Below are positions 53,175-60,985 of a stretch of DNA of 64,000 bases, in pieces. Location of the stretch: contig NZ_FZOF01000003.1 of the NCBI RefSeq assembly GCF_900188405.1, positions 186,001 to 250,000 on the forward strand, read 5' to 3'. The DNA comes from Actinacidiphila glaucinigra (GTDB taxonomy: Bacteria > Actinomycetota > Actinomycetes > Streptomycetales > Streptomycetaceae). The notes beneath the pieces are model-generated. The model worked only from the letters and a program-made list of their open reading frames with translations, ran no database searches and was not told the origin of the DNA. Position 1 is the stretch's first letter, and every line of letters starts with the position of its first letter. A program made the translations under genes and the position numbers.

Positions 53175-54544
53175 CCCTTGACCCGGGTCTGGGTGTCGCC
53201 GAGGAACGCCGGCAGGCCCGGGGGCCCGGCGGCACCCCACCGCTGGGTCAGGAGGGCGGCGAGGGCGGGTTCGCCGCGCAGCGGCCCGGCCAGACCGCCG
53301 CTGCACAGCAGGAGGGTGTCGCCGGAACGGGCCACGGAGGCACGGAAGCGGAAGCGTACGGCCGGGCTGTCCTCGGTCTCGGCGCGCTCGTCGGGCCGCC
53401 AGGGGTCGAGGTCCTGCCACTCGCCGCCGCGGATGCGGTAGAGCCCGCCGTCGCCGACGCCGAAGAAGAGCCGGATGCGGCAGTCGGGGTCGGCGGGCAG
53501 CAGCAGGCAGCGGAGGGTGGCGCTGTACTCGGCCGGGTCAAGGCCCAGGTCCTCGCCGCGGGCGCGCAGCCGTCCGTAGCAGCGGTCGGTCAACCGGTGC
53601 AGGCCCGACTTGAGGGAGCCCCGGCGGGAGGCGCGGATGTCCTCGCTGAGCCGCGCCTGGCTGCGGCCCACCGCCGTCGCCATCCAGGTGCAGGCGTCGC
53701 GGGCGGCGCGGTGGGCGGTGTCCGAGGTGCGCGGGCCGGTGGCGACGGCGATCAGCAGCAGCGCGTCGTCGCCGCCGCCGAAGCGGGCGGTCAGGACGGC
53801 GTCGCGGCGCGGCTCGCCCCGGTAGCGGGCGGAGTCGCCGCGCACCGAGGCCGTACGGACCGTCAGCAGGCCGTAGCGGGCGCCGTCGAGTTCGGTGTCC
53901 GGGACGAGGTCGTCGAGGCCGTCCGGGTCGGCCGCCGGCCAGGCGGTGGGCTCGGGGTCGTAGGTGGGCGGGCCGTCGCCGATGTACGCCACCTCGGTGA
54001 GGGTCGGCCCCGGCAGAACGGTCGGTGCGGACCCGGCGGCCGGGGCGGCGGGCGCCGGGGGCTCATGGGGCGCCTCGGACGACAGGGGCTCGAAGGCGGG
54101 TTCGGCCGGGGCCCAGCCCGGGGGCAGTCCGGGCGGCTCCGAGGCAGGTTCGGGCGCCGCCTGGGGGTGGGGCGGGCCCTGGTACTGCCAGGGGCGCGGG
54201 GCGGTCGCCGGGGGCGGGGCGGGGCGGCGCAGCCGCAGGGTGTCGGGCGGGCCGGCGTCGTCCTCGTCGGGGCCCGTCCCGGTCCGGCCGCGCGGGGCCG
54301 TGTCCGGGTCGGCGCCGGCGTACCGGCCGTCACCGGGCGCGGCCGGCGGGGCCGTGTCCTGCGGGGCGGTCTGCCGCGGCACCGTACCGCCCCCGTCGGC
54401 CTCCTCGCCGAGGGCGCTGAGGGCCGAGCTGTAGCGGTCGTCGAGCGTGTCACCGGGCTCGCGGCCCCCGGGGTCGGGCTGCCCGTACAACTGCCGCCAC
54501 CACTCGTCCTCTTGGCGGCGGTCCGTCTCCCCCTGCTGGCTCAT
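53132..54544 (-). CDS. PP2C-like protein, probably catalytically impaired
   Basis: A 470-residue protein. The first 200 residues are acidic, Pro-rich and probably disordered. The C-terminal 260 residues follow a PP2C fold (VRGDSARYRGEPRRDAVLT; LLLIAVATGPRTSDTAH; LFFGVGDGGLYRI; GYADDRTAVAVWD). Active PP2C enzymes have DG(H/G)G after the second strand; here it reads ATGP, so one metal site is missing. It may be a pseudophosphatase that binds phosphoprotein. The ATG at 54544 begins MSQQGETDRR. It overlaps the end of the GH38 gene on the opposite strand. Confidence 0.75.
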   Translation of the reverse strand: MSQQGETDRRQEDEWWRQLYGQPDPGGREPGDTLDDRYSSALSALGEEADGGGTVPRQTAPQDTAPPAAPGDGRYAGADPDTAPRGRTGTGPDEDDAGPPDTLRLRRPAPPPATAPRPWQYQGPPHPQAAPEPASEPPGLPPGWAPAEPAFEPLSSEAPHEPPAPAAPAAGSAPTVLPGPTLTEVAYIGDGPPTYDPEPTAWPAADPDGLDDLVPDTELDGARYGLLTVRTASVRGDSARYRGEPRRDAVLTARFGGGDDALLLIAVATGPRTSDTAHRAARDACTWMATAVGRSQARLSEDIRASRRGSLKSGLHRLTDRCYGRLRARGEDLGLDPAEYSATLRCLLLPADPDCRIRLFFGVGDGGLYRIRGGEWQDLDPWRPDERAETEDSPAVRFRFRASVARSGDTLLLCSGGLAGPLRGEPALAALLTQRWGAAGPPGLPAFLGDTQTRVKGYADDRTAVAVWDA

Positions 54545-54768
54545 GCCCCTATTGTCCACCGGAGGGCGCGCGGCGAAACAGGGTTCGGGAACGCGAATGG
54601 CCCGACGGGCGGCCGGCCCCCTCCTCGGGCCGCACGTCGGACGATCCAGTGGGGACACCTTGCCAGGACAGGGGTTCGAGCAGGGATGATGGCGGGCGGC
54701 GGGATTACGCCATGGCTCATTTCCGCCATACCCGCGTGTTGCGTTCGCCGGATCCGGAAGGGGTGCCC

Positions 54769-55758
54769 GTGCTCGGTGCCATAGGGCTGGACGATGCCCA
54801 GGAGGCGGCGTACCGCGCCCTGGTGGGGCTGGGTGCCGCGGAGGTCGTCGACCTCTCGCGCCGGCTCGGCATGCCCGAGGACGAGGCGGCCCGCGTCCTG
54901 CGGCTGCTGGAACGGCAGGGGCTCGTCGCGCAGTCCTCCGCCCGGCCCGGCCGCTGGGTGGCCGCCCCGCCCACGGTGGCGCTCGGCGCCCTGCTCACCC
55001 AGCAGCGGCACCAGCTGGAGCAGGCCGAACTGACGGCCGCCGTACTGGCGGAGGAGTACCGGGGCGAGGCGGCGGAGCCCTCGGCGCACGACCTGGTCGA
55101 GGTGGTGACCGGGGCGAGCGCCGTGGCGCACCGCTTCAACCAGCTCCAACTGGGCGCGGAGAAGGAGGTCTGCGCCCTCGTGACGGGCACCCCGATGGTG
55201 GTGTCGGGGATGGAGAACACCGCCGAGGAGCGCGCCGCCGAACGCGGGGTGGGCTTCCGCGTGGTCGTCGAGCGCGAGGTCATCAGCGGGCCGAACGGCA
55301 TCGCCGAACTCACGGCGGCGCTCGGCCGCGAGGAGCGGGTACGGGTGGTGGACCGGGTCCCGACCAAGCTGGTGGTGGCCGACGGTTCGCTGGCGATGGT
55401 GCCCATGGCCCGGGACGCGGGCGGCCCGGCCGCGCTGGTCGTCCACGGCAGCGGGCTGCTGGACTCGCTGATGGCGCTCTTCGAGAGCGTCTGGCGCGAG
55501 GCCCTGCCGCTGCGGCTGGACACCGGGGGCGCCCCGTACGAGGAGTCGCCCGACGCGCCCGACGCCGTCGACCTGCAGATCCTGTCGCTGCTGCTGGCCG
55601 GGCTCACCGACGCCAGCGTCGCCAAGCAGCTGGAGGTGGGGTTGCGGACGGTGCAGCGCCGCGTGAAGCGGCTGATGGAGCTGGCCGACGTGACGACCCG
55701 GCTGCAGCTGGGCTGGCACGCGTACGAGCGGGGCTGGGTGGAACGCAACCACCACTGA
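54769..55758 (+). CDS. Two-HTH regulator (TrmB-like N-terminus, LuxR-like C-terminus)
   Basis: A 329-residue transcription factor. A TrmB/MarR-like winged helix (AAYRALVGLGAAEVVDLSRR, then EDEAARVLRLLERQGLV) occupies residues 10-60. A middle domain of PLD/TrmB-effector type (GMENTAEERAAERGVGFRVV) follows. The C-terminal LuxR-like HTH (LLLAGLTDASVAKQLEVGLR, then TVQRRVKRLMEL) is near 265-310. I chose the GTG at 54769 because GGAAGGGG lies just upstream and homologues begin near LGAIGLD; an ATG at 54712 would add 19 residues. The target is unknown; it may control the adjacent DUF456 gene. Confidence 0.82.
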   Translation: MLGAIGLDDAQEAAYRALVGLGAAEVVDLSRRLGMPEDEAARVLRLLERQGLVAQSSARPGRWVAAPPTVALGALLTQQRHQLEQAELTAAVLAEEYRGEAAEPSAHDLVEVVTGASAVAHRFNQLQLGAEKEVCALVTGTPMVVSGMENTAEERAAERGVGFRVVVEREVISGPNGIAELTAALGREERVRVVDRVPTKLVVADGSLAMVPMARDAGGPAALVVHGSGLLDSLMALFESVWREALPLRLDTGGAPYEESPDAPDAVDLQILSLLLAGLTDASVAKQLEVGLRTVQRRVKRLMELADVTTRLQLGWHAYERGWVERNHH

Positions 55759-55837
55759 CCTACGGGGACTTGGGGCGCAGGCGACAAGGCCGGAAAACCA
55801 GGGGGCGCCGGAGCCCGGCTTCCGGCACGCTGGGCCC

Positions 55838-56320
55838 ATGGGGACCGGACAGCTGTGCCTGATCGGTGCCGTCATGCTGTCCGGACTGCTGGGCGTGCTC
55901 GTACCGGGCGCGCCGGGCCCGCTGATGTGCTGGGCCGCCGTCCTGTGGTGGGCGACGCATCTGCACACCCCGTTGTCCTGGGGTGTCCTGGCGGCGGCCA
56001 CCGGTGTGCTGCTGCTCAACCAGGCCGTTCAACTCCTGCTGCCCGCACGGTCGGTACGGGAGGCCGGGGTGCCCCGGCAGGCGTTCCTCGTCGCCGGGCT
56101 GTGGGCCGTCGCCGGCTTCTTCCTGCTGCCGGTCGTGGGTGCGCCGGCCGGTTTCACCCTCGCTCTCTACGGCGGCGAGCGAATGCGGCTGGGCAGCCAC
56201 GGCGCGGCCTGGTCCTCCACCCGTACGGCCATGCGGGCCGCGGGAACGGCGCTGCTGGCCGAGCTGTTCGCGTGCCTGCTCGTCGCCGGGGCGTGGCTGG
56301 TGGCCGTCGTCACCTCATAG
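55838..56320 (+). CDS. DUF456 membrane protein
   Basis: A 160-residue protein with four hydrophobic segments: near 5-30, 34-62, 80-110 and 135-158. The glycine-rich motif GLLGVLVPGAPGPLMCWAAV and its counterpart FLLPVVGAPAGFTLALYGGE match the DUF456 repeat, which places two re-entrant glycine motifs in membrane hairpins. The function is unknown. It is followed by a short tandem repeat (56319-56350) rather than a clear terminator. Confidence 0.82.
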   Translation: MGTGQLCLIGAVMLSGLLGVLVPGAPGPLMCWAAVLWWATHLHTPLSWGVLAAATGVLLLNQAVQLLLPARSVREAGVPRQAFLVAGLWAVAGFFLLPVVGAPAGFTLALYGGERMRLGSHGAAWSSTRTAMRAAGTALLAELFACLLVAGAWLVAVVTS

Positions 56321-56350
56321 GTCCGCTCACAGGTCCGCTCACAGGTCCGC
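56319..56350. repeat. 12-bp tandem repeat
   Basis: AGGTCCGCTCAC occurs 2.7 times (56319-56330, 56331-56342, 56343-56350), directly at the stop of the DUF456 gene. It is probably slippage-derived and may vary between strains. Confidence 0.7.
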
Positions 56351-56489
56351 GGCCGCTTCCGTCGCCGTCCCCCGACGGAACGGTCAGGGCTCCGTAACAG
56401 CCGGATCCCCCGGCGTCCCGCTCCCGTCCTCCCGTGTGCACGTACGGAACACAGAACACGGAACACAGGACACGGGGAGCGGTGCGGAC

Positions 56490-57311
56490 ATGGGGTGGAG
56501 CGGGATGCGGGGGACGAACGGCCGGATACTGGCGGCGGCGTTGGGCGTGGCAGGGGTGGCCGCGCTGGCGTCGGTGTGGACCGCCCATGCCGGCACCGCC
56601 GACGGGCGGCAGGCGGTGCAGCGTACGGCGAAGCCCACGGCCTCCGCCGAGCCGCGGCCGATACCCGGGCAGACCTCCGTGCCGGACGCCACGCTGCCGG
56701 CCCCGGTGGTGAACATGGACATCGCCCACGCCTCCGACAAGGGCCCGCGAGGCGTCAACATCACCATCGACGACGGCCCCGACCCGCAGTGGACCCCGCG
56801 GATCCTCCAGGTGCTCCAGGACAACGGCGTGAAGGCGACCTTCTGCATGGTCGGCACGCAGGCCCAAGCCCACCCCGGCCTGGTGAAGGCGGTGGTGGCC
56901 GCCGGGCACCGGCTGTGCGACCACTCCGTCACGCACGACACGACGATGAACGGCAAGCCGCGGGAGTACCAGGCGAAGGAGATCCTGGACGCCGAACGCA
57001 TGATCACCCGCGCCTCGGGGGGCGTCAGGCCGCTCTACTACCGCGCCCCGGGCGGCGCCTTCACCCCGTACAGCCGCCAGCTGGCGGCGTCCCGCGGCAT
57101 GCGCCCGCTCGGCTGGAACGTCGACTCCGAGGACTTCAAGCAGCCGGGCACCGCCGCGCTGGTCTCCACCGTCAGGAACGAGATCTCCAACGGGCCGACC
57201 GTGCTCTTCCACGACGCGGGCGGGGACCGCGGCCAGACCGTCGAGGCGCTGCGGCAGATCCTGCCCTGGCTGAAGCAGCAGGGCTACACCTTCGGCTTCC
57301 CGGTGCGCTGA
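56490..57311 (+). CDS. Exported polysaccharide deacetylase (NodB domain, CE4)
   Basis: A 273-residue protein. A signal anchor (ILAAALGVAGVAALASVWTA) and a Thr/Pro-rich linker precede a NodB domain from about residue 85. CE4 motifs are intact: ITIDDGPDPQWT (metal Asp pair), CDHSVTHDTTM (metal His), LYYRAPGG, GWNVDSEDF and VLFHDAGGDRGQTVEAL. It probably removes acetyl groups from peptidoglycan, chitin-like or xylan substrates at the cell surface. The ATG at 56490 is used; an alternative ATG at 56505 has a closer GGAG. Repeated GAACACA-type motifs lie just upstream (56447-56470). Confidence 0.9.
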   Translation: MGWSGMRGTNGRILAAALGVAGVAALASVWTAHAGTADGRQAVQRTAKPTASAEPRPIPGQTSVPDATLPAPVVNMDIAHASDKGPRGVNITIDDGPDPQWTPRILQVLQDNGVKATFCMVGTQAQAHPGLVKAVVAAGHRLCDHSVTHDTTMNGKPREYQAKEILDAERMITRASGGVRPLYYRAPGGAFTPYSRQLAASRGMRPLGWNVDSEDFKQPGTAALVSTVRNEISNGPTVLFHDAGGDRGQTVEALRQILPWLKQQGYTFGFPVR

Positions 57312-57354
57312 CCGCCCTGAGGGCCGGCCGCAGCCCGTTCGCGCAATACGGGCA

Positions 57355-57401
57355 GAGAGCGCTCTCAGAAACTGCCTCCGAGCTGCGGGGAGAGCGCTCT
57401 C
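57355..57401. promoter_or_regulatory. Two LacI-type operators upstream of the lacI-like gene
   Basis: The perfect palindrome GAGAGCGCTCTC occurs at 57355-57366 and 57390-57401, 35 bp between centres. The second lies just upstream of a -10-like TACGCT (57422-57427), indicating autorepression. A matching 18-bp site controls the ABC transporter at 60919. Confidence 0.85.
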
Positions 57402-57452
57402 TCCCCGCTTCCGGGAGGGACTACGCTGTTCCCGTCCCGAGAGGAGCACCCC

Positions 57453-58502
57453 TTGTCCGACCAGATCTCCGGAGCGCGCCCGACGCTCGAGGCCGTCGCC
57501 GAACGGGCCGGTGTCTCCCGGGCCACCGCGTCCCGGGTCGTGAACGGCGGGACGGGCGTGCGCGAGGCGCTGGTGGAGAAGGTCCGCAAGGCCGTCGAGG
57601 AGCTGGGCTACGTGCCCAACCAGGCGGCCCGCTCGCTGGTCACCCGGCGCACCGGGGCGGTCGCCGTCGTCGTCGCGGAGCCGGAGAGCCGGGTCTTCGC
57701 GGACCCCTTCTTCGCGCAGCAGCTGCTCGGCATCAGCCGTGAGCTGGCGGTGCACGACTCGCAGCTGGTGCTGCTGCTGGTGGAGGGCACGGCCGACTAC
57801 GACCGCGTGGGCCGCTACCTGTCCGGCGGGCACGTGGACGGCGCGCTGGTCTTCTCGCTGCACGCCGAGGACCCGCTGCCCGGCATCACCCGCCGGATCG
57901 GGCTGCCCACCGTGTTCGGCGGGCGCCCGGGCTGGCCGGCGGCCGAGGGGGACCGCAGTGTGCTGTACGTGGACTCGGACAACCGCGGCGGCGCCCGCGA
58001 GGCGGTGCGGCACCTGGTCTCGCTGGGGCGGGAGCGCATCGCGACCGTCACCGGCCCGCTGGACCAGACCGCGTCGGTGGACCGGCTCGACGGCTACCAC
58101 GACATCCTGATGGACGCCGACCCGCGACTGGTCGTCGAGGGCGACTTCTCCGAGGCGGGCGGGGCCCGCGCCATGGCCCAGCTGCTGGACCGGGCGCCGG
58201 ACGTCGACGCCGTCTTCGTCGCCTCCGACCTGATGGCCTGCGGTGCCCTGCGGGTGCTGCGCGAGCGGGGCCGCCGGGTGCCGGAGGACGTCGCGATCGT
58301 CGGCTTCGACGACATGGCCTCGGTCGCGGAGCTGGCCGACCCCCCGCTGACGACGGTCCGTCAGGAGATCGAGGAGATGGGCCGGTTGATGGTCCGGCTG
58401 CTCGTGCGGGGCCTGGAACGGCGGTCGGAGGAGGACAGCGGCGGCCGCCCGCTGTCCTCGCTCGTCACACCGACCCGGCTGGTGCGGCGCGCCAGCGCCT
58501 GA
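57453..58502 (+). CDS. LacI-family repressor of the sugar ABC operon
   Basis: A 349-residue regulator. The LacI helix-turn-helix and hinge (TLEAVAERAGVSRATASRVV, then LGYVPNQAARSLVTRRTG; residues 10-68) precede a periplasmic-binding-like sugar domain (FADPFFAQQLLGISREL; VFVASDLMACGALRVLRERG; VAIVGFDDMASVAELADPPL). The start is TTG with GAGAGGAG upstream, a rare start that may keep the level low. It probably binds GAGAGCGCTCTC sites in its own promoter and before the ABC transporter 3.4 kb away. The inducing sugar is unknown. Confidence 0.93.
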   Translation: MSDQISGARPTLEAVAERAGVSRATASRVVNGGTGVREALVEKVRKAVEELGYVPNQAARSLVTRRTGAVAVVVAEPESRVFADPFFAQQLLGISRELAVHDSQLVLLLVEGTADYDRVGRYLSGGHVDGALVFSLHAEDPLPGITRRIGLPTVFGGRPGWPAAEGDRSVLYVDSDNRGGAREAVRHLVSLGRERIATVTGPLDQTASVDRLDGYHDILMDADPRLVVEGDFSEAGGARAMAQLLDRAPDVDAVFVASDLMACGALRVLRERGRRVPEDVAIVGFDDMASVAELADPPLTTVRQEIEEMGRLMVRLLVRGLERRSEEDSGGRPLSSLVTPTRLVRRASA

Positions 58503-58513
58503 CCGGCCGGGGC

Positions 58514-58951
58514 TCAGAGCGTGCTGTGCTCCTTGACCACACGGCGGGCCTGGGCGAAGAGCATTCCCACGTTGACCGAGCGGCGGCAGACGACGACGGC
58601 GACGACCTCCTCGTTCAGGTTGTGCCGCATGAACAGGTGGGTCAGGTTGTCGCTGTTGACGAGGATCTCCTGGAAGTAGTGCGCGTCGCTGGTGACCCCG
58701 CGGCGCTCCTTGAAGACGTCCTCGATCATCACCACCGTGCGCCCCTGGAAGAGGTCGAGGGTCGCCGCGGCGAGCAGGTCCAGGACCTCCGGCGGATGGC
58801 TGTCGACGGTGTCGACGGACAGCAGCATGCCCGTCGACATGTCGACCACACCTGCGGCGAGGCAGTCGGGGACCTCCTGCCGCAGGTTCTTCACCAGGCC
58901 CATGACCTGGTCGGACAGGTTGCCGTGCGGGCGTTTTCCGGTGGTGCTCAC
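58514..58951 (-). CDS. Roadblock/LC7-like protein (first of two)
   Basis: A 145-residue protein. A beta-strand/helix pattern (CLAAGVVDMSTGMLLSVDTV; PPEVLDLLAAATLDLFQGRT; YFQEILVNSDNLTHLFMR; EEVVAVVVCRRSVNVGMLF) matches the Roadblock/LC7 fold, which in bacteria usually regulates small GTPases. The sequence is more divergent than MglB. The GTG start follows AAGGAGTGCT. It is the last of three same-strand genes (60536 to 58514) and converges on the LacI gene 11 bases away. Confidence 0.75.
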   Translation of the reverse strand: MSTTGKRPHGNLSDQVMGLVKNLRQEVPDCLAAGVVDMSTGMLLSVDTVDSHPPEVLDLLAAATLDLFQGRTVVMIEDVFKERRGVTSDAHYFQEILVNSDNLTHLFMRHNLNEEVVAVVVCRRSVNVGMLFAQARRVVKEHSTL

Positions 58952-58988
58952 AGCACTCCTTCGGTGGTCTTCGCGGGGGGCGGGGTCG

Positions 58989-59429
58989 TCATCCGAGGAC
59001 TCCCTGCGGGTCGTACGCGGAGTCCGGCGCGGGCACGGCGCCCGGTCCGGGTTCGGGTTCGGGGGCCAGCAGGATCGCGCCGATGCGCTCGACGGCGGAC
59101 CTGGCCTCGACGTGGAGCTGGGGGACGTTCATGCCCTCGTCGCCCACGACGACGAGGATCGCGGTCTCGCCGACCGCGTAGACGGCGGTGTAGCCGCCGC
59201 TGCTGCAGGTCACGGTCCTGCGGAGCGGGCCGCGCAGGGCCGCCGCCGCGATCCGCCGGGCGAGCCCGAGGCTGGCCGCGGCCAGCGCGGCGAGGCCGTC
59301 GGGGTCGATGGCGTCCTCGGTGTCGGCGGCGATCAGCAGGCCGTCGACGGCCGCCACGACCGTGTCGGTGACGCCGACCACCTGGTCCCGCAACGTGCGC
59401 ATCTCCGCGACCAGGGCGTCATGATTCAT
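58989..59429 (-). CDS. Roadblock/LC7-domain protein (second of two)
   Basis: A 146-residue protein with a clear Roadblock/LC7 core: VTDTVVAAVDGLLIAADTED, then LAALAAASLGLARRIAA, VTCSSGGYTAVYAVGETAIL and LVVVGDEGMNVPQLHVEARS. Homologues occur in actinobacterial conservons beside a histidine-kinase-like protein and a GTPase; neither is present here. The ATG follows AAGGAGGTGC. It sits between the DUF4388-like gene and the first Roadblock gene. Confidence 0.85.
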   Translation of the reverse strand: MNHDALVAEMRTLRDQVVGVTDTVVAAVDGLLIAADTEDAIDPDGLAALAAASLGLARRIAAAALRGPLRRTVTCSSGGYTAVYAVGETAILVVVGDEGMNVPQLHVEARSAVERIGAILLAPEPEPGPGAVPAPDSAYDPQGVLG

Positions 59430-59489
59430 GCACCTGCACCTCCTTGAATTCCCTTCGGTCGGTGTTGCGTCGGTCCCCGGGGATTTCGT

Positions 59490-60536
59490 TCACGGGGAAT
59501 CGGTCCGGCTCCGTCCTCGCGGCCGGAGAAATCCTTTCCAGCCCGATTGCGGGCGGCTCGCGTCGAGCGCCTCGCGAATACCGCTGGCGCCCGGTTCACG
59601 GCGGGGCAGGCCTTCGGCGGCCGGGGCCCCGCCCGGGGCCTCCCCCGGCCCCCACTGCGGCAGGGGCGGGTACGGGCCCGGGTCCGCGACGTCCTCCGGG
59701 GGCGCGAGGGAAGGGCGCGGCGCGGCGGGTCCCGCCGGCTCGGCCGGGGCCGGGGCGAGCGGCTCGGGAGGCGGCGGCGCCGGGTCCGCGACGGGCGGCG
59801 GCAGCGGGTGCGCCGGCGGGGCCGGGACGGTCTCGACGAGGCCCTCGGCGCACATCCTGGCGACCTCCACGGTGATCGTGTAGACCCCCCGTCCGATGAG
59901 GAACGCGATGTCCCGGGGGCTGCGCCGTCCGTTGGCGCAGCCGAGGATCTCGCGGCGCACCGGGGCCAGCGGCTCGTCGGCCCACGCGGGCGGCCCCACG
60001 GCGGTGACCCGGTCGCGGTCGGGGGAGACCCGGCGCGGCAGCGACGCCAGTGCGGCAAGCCGGCGACCGGCCTCCACCAGCAGTTCCTCCGGTTCCACCC
60101 CCGGGGCCAGGCCCGGCGGCAGGGCGGCCGGCGCGGCGGGGTCGAAGGCGCAGTTGTCCAGCCGTCCGGCCAGCACGGCGAAGACCGCGTCCTGAACGGC
60201 CATCATGTGCAGCACCTGGAACTCGGCCGTGCCGAGCCGCCCCCCGGCGGCGATCGCCGCGCCCGGCAACAGCCCCGTACCGGCGGCGTCGTGGGCGGCG
60301 TTCCACTCGTCGGCGTCGATGCGCCCGGAGCGGACGAGCAGGGTGCCGACCCCCGGCGCCCCGGGGCTCTCCACGGCCACGACCGCGCCGTCGAGCAGAT
60401 GGAAGGCCCCGCCGGGGCTGCCCTGGACGTGCAGCACCCCGGTGGCCCGTTCGTCGCGGCACCTGGACAGCGCGCGGCCGAGCAGACCGTGAGCGGCATT
60501 CCGGGCGGGCACGGAACCGGATGGTGCCGAGGTCAT
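59490..60536 (-). CDS. DUF4388-like signalling protein with proline-rich tail
   Basis: A 348-residue protein. Residues about 15-125 resemble the PatA/DUF4388 domain (ERATGVLHVQGSPGGAFHLL; GAVVAVESPGAPGVGTLLVR; GRIDADEW). A winged-helix-like segment (NGRRSPRDIAFLIGRGVYTI, near 205-225) follows, and the last 110 residues are proline-rich and probably disordered. Such domains are output or adaptor modules in two-component and gliding systems. It is the first gene of the Roadblock unit. The ATG follows AAGGGGAG. Confidence 0.72.
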   Translation of the reverse strand: MTSAPSGSVPARNAAHGLLGRALSRCRDERATGVLHVQGSPGGAFHLLDGAVVAVESPGAPGVGTLLVRSGRIDADEWNAAHDAAGTGLLPGAAIAAGGRLGTAEFQVLHMMAVQDAVFAVLAGRLDNCAFDPAAPAALPPGLAPGVEPEELLVEAGRRLAALASLPRRVSPDRDRVTAVGPPAWADEPLAPVRREILGCANGRRSPRDIAFLIGRGVYTITVEVARMCAEGLVETVPAPPAHPLPPPVADPAPPPPEPLAPAPAEPAGPAAPRPSLAPPEDVADPGPYPPLPQWGPGEAPGGAPAAEGLPRREPGASGIREALDASRPQSGWKGFLRPRGRSRTDSP

Positions 60537-60877
60537 CGCTCCCCTTGCTGCGTCTGTTCGGGCATACGGGCGGGCGGGCTCGCGGACATAGGGACGGGAG
60601 GCGCGGAAAAGCCGTACTCATGCACGAACATTCACGCCGGCGGGTAATTTCTAGCAGCCCTCCGACAGGCCTCTCCGGCCATCGCACGACATGGCCGAGG
60701 ACGAGTAATTGAGTCCTACAGATGTCAATTTCGTGCCCCTCCACGACCGTTTCCGCTCCCATGGCCGCAGGCATCCGGAGAGCTTCACGGATGGTCATGG
60801 AGCCGGCGGCGATGCCGTCAGGACGTGGAGCCGCACGGGACCCGGAGCCGCCCCACCGGCCGTTATCCATTCGACTC

Positions 60878-60907
60878 TTGACGAATCACCGGCTGCGGCG
60901 GCACTCT
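60878..60907 (+). promoter_or_regulatory. Promoter of the sugar ABC operon
   Basis: -35 TTGACG (60878-60883), an 18-base spacer and -10 CACTCT (60902-60907). The predicted start near 60914 is immediately followed by the LacI-type operator. Confidence 0.5.
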
Positions 60908-60918
60908 CCTGGGCATCG

Positions 60919-60936
60919 CTTGAGAGCGCTCTCAAG
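60919..60936. promoter_or_regulatory. LacI-type operator of the sugar ABC operon
   Basis: CTTGAGAGCGCTCTCAAG is a perfect 18-bp palindrome whose core matches the two sites before the LacI gene. It lies just downstream of the predicted transcription start, a classic repressing position. Confidence 0.87.
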
Positions 60937-60985
60937 AGCCGCAACCGGGGTGCTCTCACCCGTCCCGAAGCCATGGGAGGCTTCC

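Larger units (their letters stand above)
60537..60985. other. 449-base divergent control region of Roadblock and ABC genes
   Basis: It contains the promoter and operator of the ABC operon (60878-60936) and a GGGAGG site before 60986. The half nearer 60537 presumably promotes the Roadblock genes, but no clear -35/-10 pair was found. No supported gene is present. Confidence 0.6.
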
